Assembly (NCBI RefSeq): GCF_001611975.1
Contig: NZ_CP014525.1
Location: forward strand, 302,001-366,000
Direction: 5' to 3'
Source of the DNA: Haematospirillum jordaniae
Lineage (GTDB): Bacteria > Pseudomonadota > Alphaproteobacteria > Rhodospirillales > Rhodospirillaceae
Length of the DNA stretch: 64,000 bases
In this document: piece after piece, positions 1-9,189 of the stretch
Position numbering within the stretch: position 1 is the stretch's first letter
Layout: every line of letters begins with the position of its first letter
The notes under the pieces: generated by a model
Databases searched by the model: none
The model's input: only the letters and a program-made list of their open reading frames with translations
What the model was told of the DNA's origin: nothing
Program-made: the position numbers and the translations under genes

Positions 1-683
1 AAGGCGATACCAGCCTGCCGAACCTCCCGCGCTCCCTCCGGTTTGATCGGTGGCAGGTCACGTCCCTTGCCGAAACCTTCCGCACTGGCAGCAAGACGAC
101 GGATGGAGCGCACCTGATTGGAGGTAAAAAGGATCGCGATCCCCAGCAGGATCAACGACGTGCCAACCATCCAGAGCAGAAAGATATACGTTGTCGACGT
201 GAAAAGCCGTTTACGGGGCGCCACCACGTGCAACACACCATCGGACAGCTGAACAGCAATGACGATATCTCCGGAAAAGAAACTGGCCTCGATCAGGACC
301 GGGCGCTGCAAACTCTCACGCAGGCTGGCAGCCAGAACATCGGCTGCTTGCTCTCCCGCACTGGGGGGCGGAAGGTTCGGAAGAATCTCGCCAGGGGCAA
401 AAACGCTGTCCAAGTGCATACGGCTGCGAGCCAGATCAAGAATCCAACCCTGCTGTCCTTCATCAGGAAAACGGGCCATAAGCTCGACGATAACGGCAAC
501 ATCGCCGGCAATACCCAATGCCAGCCGCCGCAAGACTGTATCCCAATGACGATCAAAAAAGACCTGCGCCGTCACAGCCTGTAGCACGACAAGAGGAACG
601 GCAAGAATCAGCAGAAAACGCCCCAGAAGCCCCCTAGGAACGAGGCTGCGCAGAGCATGCGGCGTACCTGTTACAAGACGCAT
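1..683 (-). CDS. EnvZ-like sensor histidine kinase, N-terminal part (cut by window edge)
   Basis: Reading from the ATG at 683 gives an open frame to base 1, about 227 residues. There is a first membrane segment (about residues 20-43), a periplasmic sensor region, a second membrane segment (about 168-188) and the start of a HAMP linker (SIRRLAASAEGFGKGRD). The kinase core lies outside the window. The start codon sits 1 base after the stop of the response regulator, so the two genes are translationally coupled and form one two-component system. The stimulus cannot be read from the sequence. The HAMP linker and topology fit the EnvZ/OmpR class; the family call is inference because the catalytic domain is missing. 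Confidence 0.85.
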   Translation of the reverse strand, partial: MRLVTGTPHALRSLVPRGLLGRFLLILAVPLVVLQAVTAQVFFDRHWDTVLRRLALGIAGDVAVIVELMARFPDEGQQGWILDLARSRMHLDSVFAPGEILPNLPPPSAGEQAADVLAASLRESLQRPVLIEASFFSGDIVIAVQLSDGVLHVVAPRKRLFTSTTYIFLLWMVGTSLILLGIAILFTSNQVRSIRRLAASAEGFGKGRDLPPIKPEGAREVRQAGIA

Positions 684-684
684 T

Positions 685-1389
685 TCAGTCCGGCCTCAAA
701 CAGTAGCCGGTGCCACGCACCGTCTGCAGATAAAGGGGCTGGCGTGGATCAATCTCTATCTTGCGCCGCAGGCGCGTGACCTGCACATCAACAGCCCGCA
801 CCCCACCCTCAATACCAAGGGCATCGGCCAAATCTTCCCGCGACAAAGGTTCCCCGCTACGCAGGGCCAAGGCCACCAACAAATCTGCTTCTGCCGTTGT
901 CAAATGTACCCGGTCCCCACTGCACACAAGCTCCCGACGCTGAAGGTCAAAAGAACACTCCCCCATACGGATATGACGAACAGCAGACTGAACATCAACA
1001 GGCCTTGGCTGCCGTCGGCGCAGAATGGCCTGGATGCGCAGCAAAAGCTCCCGCGGGTCAAAAGGCTTGCCAAGATAATCATCAGCCCCGATCTCAAGGC
1101 CAGCGACCCGATCATCCTGCTCTCCCCTAGCGGTCAGCATCAGAACGGGAACATCAGACTGTTGACGAATTGCACGGGTCAGACTGTAACCATCTTCACC
1201 GGGCATCATGATATCGACGATCAGCAAATCGAATTCTACGGCAGACATTTGCATTCTGGCCTCAGCCGCATCGGGAGCAACAGAGACCATGTATCCCGAC
1301 TGACCCAGAAAACGACGCAAAAGGTCGCGCAAACGCGTATCGTCATCCACAACCAGAATATGAGCCGGTGCGTCGACTGTATCACTCAC
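685..1389 (-). CDS. OmpR/PhoB-family response regulator (PetR-like)
   Basis: About 234 residues from a GTG at 1389. The receiver domain has the acidic pocket DDD (15-17), phosphoacceptor Asp59 (LLIVDIMMP), Thr86 and Lys108 (GKPFDP). The C-terminal half is a winged-helix DNA-binding domain ending RGTGYCLRPD. An upstream ATG at 1461 would add 24 residues and overlap the MarR gene by 68 bases; the GTG lies 4 bases after the MarR stop and leaves the normal few residues before the receiver domain, so I prefer it. It is co-transcribed with the MarR gene upstream and the sensor kinase downstream. Rhodobacter petPR has the same MarR plus regulator pairing, which is the basis of the PetR-like label. 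Confidence 0.93.
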   Translation of the reverse strand: MSDTVDAPAHILVVDDDTRLRDLLRRFLGQSGYMVSVAPDAAEARMQMSAVEFDLLIVDIMMPGEDGYSLTRAIRQQSDVPVLMLTARGEQDDRVAGLEIGADDYLGKPFDPRELLLRIQAILRRRQPRPVDVQSAVRHIRMGECSFDLQRRELVCSGDRVHLTTAEADLLVALALRSGEPLSREDLADALGIEGGVRAVDVQVTRLRRKIEIDPRQPLYLQTVRGTGYCLRPD

Positions 1390-1393
1390 GGCA

Positions 1394-1912
1394 TCAGGTC
1401 CGGTCCAGATCAGGCACCTTAGCACCACCAGGCATCGAAAGCCTGGAACGGTCTGTTTCACGCAGGATCATGCCCGAAAGAACATGCCGGAAACCATCAA
1501 CAGCTTCCCCCCCCGCATCACGGTAAGAACGCGCTAGAATACTTTTCTGGCTTTCAAACAGCTGGCGTTCTAGGGCATAGCCCTTTTCGGTCAGATCCAG
1601 AAGGCGCTGCCGCCGGTCTTTGGTGCCCGGATTCTGAATAATATAGCCATCACGCACCAGCTCCCCCAGAACACGGGAAAGACTTTGCTTGGTAATTTTC
1701 AGAATCGAGAGCAGATCAGATACACTAAGCCCGGGATGACGCCCGACAAAATAGATCATCCGGTGATGCGCACGACCAAGGCCCAGCTTGCGTAGCACAA
1801 GATCAGCTTCGGCTGTAAAATCACGATAGGCAAAGAACAGAAGCTCCATACCGCGCCGCAGCTCCTCCTCTCGGAGAAAAAGCTGGTTCACACCTGCCTT
1901 GAGATCAGTCAT
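1394..1912 (-). CDS. MarR-family transcriptional regulator (PetP-like)
   Basis: About 172 residues. The centre carries a winged helix-turn-helix typical of MarR (HPGLSVSDLLSILKITKQSL followed by a basic wing containing KDRRQR). The frame is open to 1990, but the N-terminal extension looks unlike the family, and the ATG at 1912 (MTDLKAGVNQLF) gives the usual helical dimerisation start. First gene of an operon with the response regulator and sensor kinase. In Rhodobacter, a MarR-like protein paired with a response regulator is known as PetP/PetR; the same role here is inference. The start is uncertain because no strong ribosome binding site is visible. Confidence 0.88.
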   Translation of the reverse strand: MTDLKAGVNQLFLREEELRRGMELLFFAYRDFTAEADLVLRKLGLGRAHHRMIYFVGRHPGLSVSDLLSILKITKQSLSRVLGELVRDGYIIQNPGTKDRRQRLLDLTEKGYALERQLFESQKSILARSYRDAGGEAVDGFRHVLSGMILRETDRSRLSMPGGAKVPDLDRT

Positions 1913-2004
1913 GAGGAACTCACCGTCATCCTTCACCTTACCCTTGGAATACCTGTAAAACAGCCACGCTGCAACTCTGGCCCTTGTCAACCTGTTCCAG
2001 ACCG

Positions 2005-3276
2005 CTACAAGACATCACACAAACGACGCCACATCATCGCCAGAACCAACAATGGCGTGCGCATCCAGCGCCCCCCGGGGAAGGCATGGTGCGGTATACG
2101 GGTGAAGACATCAAATCGACCGGCTTGGCCATCAATCACTTCGGCCATCAACTTGCCGGCCAATCCGGTCAAGGCAATGCCATGACCGGAGAAACCATGA
2201 GCAAACAAGGCATTTGGTGACAGACGTCCGAAGTGAGGCATACGGTTCATGGTGATGGCAACCAATCCACCCCATGCGTAATCAATGCGCACATCGGCCA
2301 ACTGCGGAAAACAATCCACCATGCTTTTTCGCATCGCCTCCGATACACTGGGGGGATCTAGGCGCGAGTAACTGACGCGCCCACCGTAGAGCAAACGATG
2401 ATCACGTGAACAGCGGAAATAGTTCAGGACAAAGCGACAGTCGGCCACAGCCTCGTTACCGGGAACAAGAGCACGGGCACGCGCCTCCCCCAAAGGCTCC
2501 GTTGCCGCAATATAGGTTCCAACCGGCATAATCGTACGGGCAAGAGCAGACTCACTGCCCCAGAGATAGGCATTTCCGCAGAACAAAACAAAGCGTGCGT
2601 GAACCAACCCATGAGGGGTCCGGACAACAGCAGGATCACCAGCCTGCCAAGACACCATCGGTGTTTGCTCACAAAAAATAGCCCCGGCACGCTCGGCTGC
2701 GGATGCAAGTCCAAGAGTGTAGTTCAGTGGATGCAAGTGCCCACCACCAGGATCATAGAGAGCACATGTATAGCGGGGGCTTGCAACATGAGCCTGGGTT
2801 TGCGCACGATCCCACAGCTCCAGCCCCTTACGCCCGCCATCTTCCCACTCCCGGCAAAGCGCGTGCAAAGCAGAGGCATGCCGGCTCTTCTCTCCAACCA
2901 TTACGTGACCATTCACAAAGTCACAATCGATGGCATGCTCCGCAACAAGCGAGCGGGTCAGGGCAAGGGACTCTTCACACAAACCCCACAAATGGCGGGC
3001 ATCATCCCCGCCAACCAGCCGGGCAATCCTGTCCTGCCCAAGATTATAGCCCGCAATCATCTGCCCACCGGAACGACCGGATGCACCACACCCAATTGTT
3101 CCGGCTTCCAGAACCAAGACACGATACCCGCGTTGCGCCAGATGCAAGGCGGCAGAGCATCCCGTAATACCTGCACCGATGATACAAACATCAACATGGC
3201 AGCTTTCCGACAACGCAGGACGCGGAGCAGCCTCGTGGGCTGAGGCAGCATACCACGACATAGAGAATTTCTGCAT
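2005..3276 (-). CDS. puuB: FAD-dependent oxidoreductase, gamma-glutamylputrescine oxidase type
   Basis: A 423-residue DAO-family flavoprotein. The N-terminal Rossmann motif is IIGAGITG (32-39), followed by LEAGTIGCGASGRSGGQ, a pattern typical of PuuB/OrdL enzymes that oxidise gamma-glutamylputrescine or related amines using FAD. The start is fixed by a GGGAG ribosome binding site 6 bases before the ATG. It is divergent from the potFGHI putrescine importer, which supports a role in using imported putrescine. No other puu genes (glutamylputrescine synthetase, dehydrogenase) lie in the window, so the exact substrate is inferred. The length agrees with the family. Confidence 0.85.
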   Translation of the reverse strand: MQKFSMSWYAASAHEAAPRPALSESCHVDVCIIGAGITGCSAALHLAQRGYRVLVLEAGTIGCGASGRSGGQMIAGYNLGQDRIARLVGGDDARHLWGLCEESLALTRSLVAEHAIDCDFVNGHVMVGEKSRHASALHALCREWEDGGRKGLELWDRAQTQAHVASPRYTCALYDPGGGHLHPLNYTLGLASAAERAGAIFCEQTPMVSWQAGDPAVVRTPHGLVHARFVLFCGNAYLWGSESALARTIMPVGTYIAATEPLGEARARALVPGNEAVADCRFVLNYFRCSRDHRLLYGGRVSYSRLDPPSVSEAMRKSMVDCFPQLADVRIDYAWGGLVAITMNRMPHFGRLSPNALFAHGFSGHGIALTGLAGKLMAEVIDGQAGRFDVFTRIPHHAFPGGRWMRTPLLVLAMMWRRLCDVL

Positions 3277-3475
3277 GTTGTCTCCCGGTTCTGTCCGTCT
3301 ACATCAGCAAGATGTAACTTGAATGAATTCAGCAAGAATATCAACTTGCACAGCATCCAAAAGGTTGCGACATTTCATCCGCGTACGCGCCATGCTGTAA
3401 AATCTGGCACGCTGGTGTCCACACAATGTTGGCCCTGCTTGGCTGTGCCCCGTTGCATGGCACACAAAACACTTC

Positions 3476-3503
3476 CCGGTCCCGCTTGATATGCGGGAAC
3501 CGG
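3476..3503 (+). promoter_or_regulatory. Hairpin in the potF leader
   Basis: CCGGTCCCGC at 3476-3485 pairs with GCGGGAACCGG at 3493-3503, leaving one bulged A and a 7-base loop. It ends 8 bases before the potF Shine-Dalgarno sequence and has no T-run. It may be a leader RNA structure or an operator; which is unknown. Confidence 0.45.
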
Positions 3504-3526
3504 CCATGATCTGGGAGGAATTATCG

Positions 3527-4639
3527 ATGTCCAGGTTCCGGATTGCACTCTCCGGCCTTCTTGCCCCCGCACTTGCCCTGATGACGGTTGTCACACCGGT
3601 TAAGGCCGAGGAAGAGAAGAAGCTGAACCTGTTTATCTGGTCGGATTATCTGGGTGAAGATACGATCCAGTCCTTTGAAAAAGAAACAGGAATCAAGGTG
3701 ACCGTGGATGTCTATGATTCCAATGAAATGCTTGAGGCCAAGCTTTTGGCCGGCAAATCCGGCTATGATCTTGCTGTCCCCACTGGCGCATTCTTCCAGC
3801 GCCAGATCAAAGCCGGCGTATACCAGCCCCTGAAACAGGACCTGATCCCCAACTTGGGCAACCTAGATCAAAAGCTGATGAAGGGCGCCCAAGAATTCGA
3901 CGCGAACAACACCCATGGCATCATCTACATGTGGGGCACCAACGGCATGGCCTACAACCCGGCCAAAGTCGCCGAAGTTGCTGGCCCTGATGCACCAGTG
4001 GATTCATGGGCACTCATGTTTGATCCCGTGTGGGCCGAAAAAGTATCAAAATGTGGCTTGTATATGATGGACAGCCCATCCGAAGTTTTTCCTTCCGCAC
4101 TGAAATATCTTGGACTTGATCCAAACTCTTCCGATCCGAAAGATATCGAGAAAGCTGAAGCCCTGCTCATGAAAGTTCGCCCTTTCGTGACCAAATTTCA
4201 TTCTTCCGAGTCCATCAATGCCCTTGCCAACGGTGATATCTGCGTGGCCATGGGCTTCTCGGGCGATATGTTCCAAGCTATCAACCGTGCTGAAGAAGCG
4301 GGCAAAGGCGTAAAGGTCACATACGTCATTCCCAAGGAAGGCAGCGAGATCTGGTTTGACTTCATGGGTGTTATGAAGGATGCCCCACATCCGGACAATG
4401 CCATGAAATTTATTAATCATATCCTGAAGCCGGAGATTACAGCCGGAATATCGAACACCGTGTTTTATGCCAACGCAAACACCAAATCTTTTGACCTGAT
4501 TCATGATGCCATTCGCCACGACCCGGGGGTTTACCCTCCGGAATCCGTTATGAAGCATCTGTTTGTCAAAAAGGTTCCGGATCAGAAAGCTGAGCGGGTC
4601 TTCACCCGGATCTGGAACCGTATCAAGACAGGGATATAA
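3527..4639 (+). CDS. potF: Periplasmic putrescine-binding protein
   Basis: 370 residues starting at the ATG at 3527, which has a strong GGAGGA site 7 bases upstream; the in-frame ATG at 3491 has none and would spoil the signal peptide. Residues 1-27 form a Sec signal peptide ending VKA. The mature part begins with KKLNLFIWSDYLGEDTI and continues with FEKETGIKVTVDVYDSNEML, the characteristic opening of PotD/PotF polyamine-binding proteins. It delivers putrescine or related polyamines to the PotGHI transporter encoded directly downstream. Whether it prefers putrescine (PotF) or spermidine (PotD) cannot be decided by eye; operon order F-G-H-I and the neighbouring oxidase favour putrescine. Confidence 0.92.
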   Translation: MSRFRIALSGLLAPALALMTVVTPVKAEEEKKLNLFIWSDYLGEDTIQSFEKETGIKVTVDVYDSNEMLEAKLLAGKSGYDLAVPTGAFFQRQIKAGVYQPLKQDLIPNLGNLDQKLMKGAQEFDANNTHGIIYMWGTNGMAYNPAKVAEVAGPDAPVDSWALMFDPVWAEKVSKCGLYMMDSPSEVFPSALKYLGLDPNSSDPKDIEKAEALLMKVRPFVTKFHSSESINALANGDICVAMGFSGDMFQAINRAEEAGKGVKVTYVIPKEGSEIWFDFMGVMKDAPHPDNAMKFINHILKPEITAGISNTVFYANANTKSFDLIHDAIRHDPGVYPPESVMKHLFVKKVPDQKAERVFTRIWNRIKTGI

Positions 4640-4652
4640 TAAATACCGGTCT

Positions 4653-4684
4653 CCGCCTGCCCCCAATCTTGGCTAGGCAGGCGG
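4653..4684 (+). terminator. Hairpin between potF and potG (attenuator-like)
   Basis: CCGCCTGCC (4653-4661) and GGCAGGCGG (4676-4684) form a perfect 9-bp stem with a 14-base loop, 14 bases after the potF stop. No clear T-run follows. Such a structure often stabilises the mRNA of the abundant binding protein or partly terminates before the membrane components. Confidence 0.55.
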
Positions 4685-4834
4685 TTCGCCCTTTACGGCA
4701 GGCCTATTCACCTGTATTGGTCGGCACCATTCGCTCCAGTCATCGGTATGCCTGCTCGGCGACCCTCGCTCTCGCCGGTTCGGAAGACCAGGGCGTAACG
4801 GCCGCGTGCTTTTGAATCAGGGATCACGCACGGA

Positions 4835-5998
4835 ATGTCACAACTTGCCAGAAATCTCCGCGACAAGGTTAGTAAAACCGAAAAGGGAGAAGGTCCGGAA
4901 GAGACTGTAAAAGCACTCATCCGCATTGAAAATGTCACCAAGCGCTTTGGTGATTTTGTCGCTGTCAGCGATGTATCCCTGACCATATATCAGGGGGAAC
5001 TCTTTTCGCTTCTTGGCGGCTCTGGATGCGGAAAGACAACCTTGCTGCGCATGCTGGCAGGATTTGAGACCCCATCTGCCGGACGGATCCTGATCGATGG
5101 GCAGGACATGACAGACGTTCCGCCCTATGAACGTCCGGTCAACATGATGTTCCAGTCCTACGCCCTGTTCCCGCATATGTCTGTGGAGCAGAACGTCGCC
5201 TTTGGCCTGAAGCAGGACAACCTATCACGTGTTGAAATCCGCAACCGGGTTGAAGAAATGCTGGATATGGTGGAGCTGGGTCATCTGGCCCGCCGCCGTC
5301 CACACGAACTATCAGGTGGCCAGCGTCAACGCGTAGCCTTGGCCCGTGCCTTGGCCAAGCGCCCGAAAGTCCTGCTGCTGGATGAACCCTTAGCGGCCCT
5401 TGACAAGAAATTGCGTGAACGCACGCAGCTGGAATTAGTTGGGATCCAAGAGAGTCTCGGCGTGACCTTTGTGGTTGTGACCCACGACCAGGAAGAGGCC
5501 ATGACCATGTCAACCCGGGTTGCCATCATGAACCAGGGGCACATCCTCCAAGTTGATACTCCATACGCCATGTATGAATATCCCAACACCCGGTATGTCG
5601 CGGAATTTTTTGGATCCGTAAACCTGTTTGAAGCCGTCCTGATCGAAGACGAAGCCGATCATATCGTGGCACAATCCAGTGACCTTGATAAACCAATCTA
5701 TGTTGGACACGGCATCAGCGCCCGTGAAGGAGCTACGGTATACGCTGCAATCCGTCCCGAGAAAATCACACTGTCAAAAGAAATGCCGACTGATACCAGT
5801 CATAATGTTTCTGCCGGCACCGTTCAGGACATTGTCTATCTGGGCGGTGAGAGCACGTACTTGGTCAGACTGGACACCGGTCGCATTGTACGCGTTGACA
5901 TGCAAAACCAGACCCGCTCTTCCCAGCCGGAAATTACGTGGGAGGACCGGGTCTGGATTGCATTTGAAGGCAGCAATGTTGTGGTTGTAACGTCATGA
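4835..5998 (+). CDS. potG: Putrescine ABC transporter, ATP-binding subunit
   Basis: 387 residues. Walker A is GGSGCGKTT (61-69), the ABC signature LSGGQRQR (159-166), Walker B VLLLDEP (179-185) and the switch histidine sits in VVVTHDQE. A C-terminal TOBE-type regulatory region follows (about 290-387), as in PotA/PotG. It energises polyamine import by PotH and PotI. The roughly 200-base gap after potF holds a hairpin; the 3' end overlaps potH by 4 bases (ATGA), so potGHI are translationally coupled. Length is normal for PotG. Confidence 0.95.
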   Translation: MSQLARNLRDKVSKTEKGEGPEETVKALIRIENVTKRFGDFVAVSDVSLTIYQGELFSLLGGSGCGKTTLLRMLAGFETPSAGRILIDGQDMTDVPPYERPVNMMFQSYALFPHMSVEQNVAFGLKQDNLSRVEIRNRVEEMLDMVELGHLARRRPHELSGGQRQRVALARALAKRPKVLLLDEPLAALDKKLRERTQLELVGIQESLGVTFVVVTHDQEEAMTMSTRVAIMNQGHILQVDTPYAMYEYPNTRYVAEFFGSVNLFEAVLIEDEADHIVAQSSDLDKPIYVGHGISAREGATVYAAIRPEKITLSKEMPTDTSHNVSAGTVQDIVYLGGESTYLVRLDTGRIVRVDMQNQTRSSQPEITWEDRVWIAFEGSNVVVVTS

Positions 5999-6987
5999 GC
6001 AACTCTGTCATCTTTGAAGATGAAGGGGTTGTTCCTCCCCATCATTCCCGGAACAACAGTAACGACAGCACCACGATACCCCCGAACCGCTTGGGACTGG
6101 GTGGACGACGTCTGGTGATTGCCGTGCCCTATGGCTGGCTGCTGCTTTTCTTCTTGGCTCCCTTTGTCATCGTCCTAAAAATCAGCTTTGCTGAATTCAT
6201 GGTCGGCATTCCGCCGTATACGCCGTTGATTGAGTGGGTTGATGATCAATATCTGAAGCTGACCGTATCGCTGGAAGCTTACAAGTACCTTCTGTCCGAT
6301 CCGCTATACATCGGCGCCTATCTCAGTTCGCTGAAAATTGCCTTAATATCGACATTGCTGACGTTGCTACTCGGCTACCCGATGGCGTACGGTATCGCAC
6401 GATCACCTGAAGGAATCCGCAGTATCCTGTTGCTGATGGTGGTTCTGCCGTTCTGGACCAGCTTCCTGATCCGCGTCTATGCTTGGATTGGCATCCTGAA
6501 GCCTCAAGGATTCCTGAACAATTTCCTGATGGGTCTTGGCCTGATCAATGAGCCCCTACCCATCTACAACACAGAAATCGCGGTCTATATCGGCCTTGTG
6601 TATTCGTACCTGCCTTTTATGGTGCTACCGCTGTATACAACCTTGGAAAAGATGGATACCTCACTGCTGGAAGCCGCAGAAGACCTTGGCTGTCGCCCGT
6701 TCAAGGCATTCCTGAGCATCACCCTGCCCCTGTCCATGCCGGGCATTATCGCTGGCTGCATGCTGGTTTTTATTCCTGCCGTCGGAGAGTTTGTCATCCC
6801 TGATCTTCTGGGCGGGGCAGAAACCTTGATGATCGGCAAGGTGTTATGGGCTGAATTCTTCAACAACCGTGACTGGCCTGCTGCATCAGCTGTTGCCGTG
6901 GCCATGCTGCTGTTCTTGGTCGGGCCCATCATGCTGTTCCAGCATTATCAGAACCGCCAGAACGGAAAGGAAGGAGAGATAACCTGA
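5995..6987 (+). CDS. potH: Putrescine ABC transporter permease
   Basis: 330 residues with about six membrane helices. The EAA loop that contacts the ATPase is visible as EAAEDLGCRPFKAFLSITLP (about 221-240). The N terminus is a 45-residue hydrophilic cytoplasmic tail, as in PotH of gammaproteobacteria. It overlaps potG by 4 bases and potI by 1 base. It forms the heterodimeric import channel with PotI in the inner membrane. Confidence 0.94.
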   Translation: MSNSVIFEDEGVVPPHHSRNNSNDSTTIPPNRLGLGGRRLVIAVPYGWLLLFFLAPFVIVLKISFAEFMVGIPPYTPLIEWVDDQYLKLTVSLEAYKYLLSDPLYIGAYLSSLKIALISTLLTLLLGYPMAYGIARSPEGIRSILLLMVVLPFWTSFLIRVYAWIGILKPQGFLNNFLMGLGLINEPLPIYNTEIAVYIGLVYSYLPFMVLPLYTTLEKMDTSLLEAAEDLGCRPFKAFLSITLPLSMPGIIAGCMLVFIPAVGEFVIPDLLGGAETLMIGKVLWAEFFNNRDWPAASAVAVAMLLFLVGPIMLFQHYQNRQNGKEGEIT

Positions 6988-7859
6988 TGGACCGTCGCTC
7001 TCCCTTTCTCGTCACAACACTGGCCTTCGGATTTGCATTTTTGTACATCCCGATCCTGTTGCTGGTCATCTATTCGTTCAATGAATCACGCTTGGTAACA
7101 GTATGGAGTGGATTTTCAACACATTGGTATGGTGAGCTGTTTCGTGACCAGCAAATTATCGCTGCGGCAAAAGTCAGCCTGCTGGTTGCATCCCTGACCG
7201 CTACCTTTGCAACCGTGCTTGGTACAATGGCTGCCATCGTGCTGACACGGTTTCGCCGTTTCCGGGGACAAACTCTGTTTTCCGGGATGATCACTGCCCC
7301 CATGGTAATGCCCGAAATCATCACCGGGCTTTCCATTCTTCTGATGTTCGTCGCCTTGGAAGACCTAATTGGATGGCCGGACGGACGGGGGATCACAACC
7401 ATTACCATTGCCCACATCACGTTCTGCATGTCCTACGTCACCATTGTTGTACGGGCACGCCTATCCCAGATGGACGAAAGCGTGGAGGAGGCAGCCATGG
7501 ATCTGGGGGCAAGACCGTTCAAGACCTTCCTGTTCATAACGCTGCCAATCATCAGCCCCGCCCTTCTGGCGGGATGGCTCTTGGCGTTTACGATCTCTCT
7601 TGATGACCTAGTCATTACCAGCTTCGTTGCCGGCCCATCGTCATCAACCCTGCCTATGGTTGTTTTTTCCAGCGTCCGCCTAGGGGTAACCCCGAAGATC
7701 AATGCACTGGCAACCATTCTGATATCGTTGGCCACACTCTGTGTCCTAGTCGCAGGCTGGCTGATGGTACGACGCGAAAAGCAACGCAAGGCAGCAATGG
7801 CCCGGGCCATTGCCGAGCAAGAGCAAAATATCGCCGTGCAGGGCTTGACACGATCATAG
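6987..7859 (+). CDS. potI: Putrescine ABC transporter permease
   Basis: 290 residues, six predicted membrane helices, with the EAA loop EEAAMDLGARPFKTFLFITL (about 168-187). The start ATG shares its A with the potH TGA stop. It is the partner of PotH. The last gene of the operon: a Rho-independent terminator follows 12 bases after the stop. Confidence 0.94.
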   Translation: MDRRSPFLVTTLAFGFAFLYIPILLLVIYSFNESRLVTVWSGFSTHWYGELFRDQQIIAAAKVSLLVASLTATFATVLGTMAAIVLTRFRRFRGQTLFSGMITAPMVMPEIITGLSILLMFVALEDLIGWPDGRGITTITIAHITFCMSYVTIVVRARLSQMDESVEEAAMDLGARPFKTFLFITLPIISPALLAGWLLAFTISLDDLVITSFVAGPSSSTLPMVVFSSVRLGVTPKINALATILISLATLCVLVAGWLMVRREKQRKAAMARAIAEQEQNIAVQGLTRS

Positions 7860-7871
7860 CAGATCGTCATC

Positions 7872-7909
7872 AAGGGCTCTTGGTTTTCACATCCACGAGC
7901 CCTTTTTCT
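7872..7909 (+). terminator. Rho-independent terminator of the pot operon
   Basis: AAGGGCTC (7872-7879) pairs with GAGCCCTT (7897-7904) and is followed directly by a T-run (7903-7907). It lies between potI and murI, and its right arm ends only 12 bases before the chosen murI start. Confidence 0.8.
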
Positions 7910-7915
7910 CTCAGA

Positions 7916-8728
7916 ATGACCCGTATTCTTGTTTTTGACTCCGGCCTTGGTGGCCTTTCTGTTGTACCAGAGATCCGCCTGTCCCTGCCGGGTGTGGCCC
8001 TGACCTATGCCGCAGATGCAGCGTTCTTCCCTTATGGAGATCGCGACCCCTTGTTTCTGCGTTCCCATCTTGTCAGGACGTTAGGTCATCTTATAGAGAC
8101 AGAGCGCCCCGATGTTGTTGTCATCGCCTGCAATACAGCATCAACACTGGCCTTGGATACACTTCGGGATACCTTCTCCGAAATGGCGTTTGTTGGAACC
8201 GTACCCGCTCTGAAGCCAGCAGCCCAAGGTAGCAGAAGCGGCGTAATTGGTCTTCTGGCAACACCGGGAACCATTACAAGCCCCTATATCGATGCCCTGA
8301 AGCAGAAAGTGGCACCGAATTGTGTCTTGGTCCGGCATGGTACAGCCCGTCTGGCTGCTATGGCTGAAGCCTGGTTGCGAGGTGACATGGTCAAGGATAC
8401 AGATATTGCCGACGAAGCAGCCCCACTCTTCCAGCATCCAGATCTGGATACGGTGGTTCTGGGGTGCACCCACTACCCCCTTCTTCGGCATATTCTGGAA
8501 GATACCGCACCCCGCCCTGTGACATGGCTTGACTCCGGCGCAGCCATAGCCCGGCAAACCGCACGCCTGGCTGGCCCGGTCAGCCCCGGTGGTCCGGACC
8601 GGGCTTTGGTATCACGGCTGTCAGCGGGATACGAGAAAGCTATGGCACACTACAGCTTCCCGGCACCAATCGCGTGGGATCTCAACAAACACCCTGCCAT
8701 TCAGGATTTGGCAAGCAATCACCCCTAA
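7916..8728 (+). CDS. murI: Glutamate racemase
   Basis: 270 residues. Converts L-glutamate to D-glutamate for peptidoglycan. Family motifs are all present: VFDSGLGGLSV (6-16), catalytic Cys72 in IACNTAST and the second catalytic Cys184 in VLGCTHYPLL. I chose the ATG at 7916 because it gives the standard MTRILVFDSGLGG opening; the in-frame ATG at 7880 lies inside the potI terminator. No good ribosome binding site is visible, so translation may start on a short leader. No operon partner is evident. Confidence 0.95.
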   Translation: MTRILVFDSGLGGLSVVPEIRLSLPGVALTYAADAAFFPYGDRDPLFLRSHLVRTLGHLIETERPDVVVIACNTASTLALDTLRDTFSEMAFVGTVPALKPAAQGSRSGVIGLLATPGTITSPYIDALKQKVAPNCVLVRHGTARLAAMAEAWLRGDMVKDTDIADEAAPLFQHPDLDTVVLGCTHYPLLRHILEDTAPRPVTWLDSGAAIARQTARLAGPVSPGGPDRALVSRLSAGYEKAMAHYSFPAPIAWDLNKHPAIQDLASNHP

Positions 8729-8777
8729 ACTACCCAAAGCGGGCGTATCATGGCCTCATGTATGCGGGTTTCAGGGC

Positions 8778-9143
8778 ATGGCCAAGGCTTTTCTGTTGCA
8801 TATCCTGTGGTACGGGGCTGTCATGGCCCTTGCCTTGCCTTGGCCTTCCACAAGCCAAGCATGGGATGGAAATGCACGTATTTATGCCAAGTCCAACGCG
8901 CCATACTGGGATGTCGGGCGTCGCGACAACAATCTTTCACGCCTGTGTGGACTGGGGCGTTTCAATCAGAAATACAAGAACCGGATGTACATCCAATTTT
9001 CCGGCGACAAGGGACGTGGCCTGACCGGCATTGCCCTGAAAGGCTGGAACCTGATTGATGTTGATAGCAAGGCACTGGATGGAAAAACGTATCATTTCTA
9101 CCGTGACGGTACCAGCCAGTGCATAGTATTCGTAGCTCCGTAA
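8778..9143 (+). CDS. Small secreted protein of unknown function
   Basis: 121 residues from the ATG at 8778 (AGGG four bases upstream). A signal peptide spans about residues 1-28 (cleavage near STSQA). The mature part contains two cysteines (in SRLCGLG and SQCIVFV) that could form a disulfide, and many aromatic residues. I do not recognise the family. It lies between murI and creA on the same strand. Codon use looks native, so it is probably real. Confidence 0.6.
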   Translation: MAKAFLLHILWYGAVMALALPWPSTSQAWDGNARIYAKSNAPYWDVGRRDNNLSRLCGLGRFNQKYKNRMYIQFSGDKGRGLTGIALKGWNLIDVDSKALDGKTYHFYRDGTSQCIVFVAP

Positions 9144-9189
9144 TAGATGCATACGCCTGAGCAGACTGCTGATACGGAGAAAGAAACGG

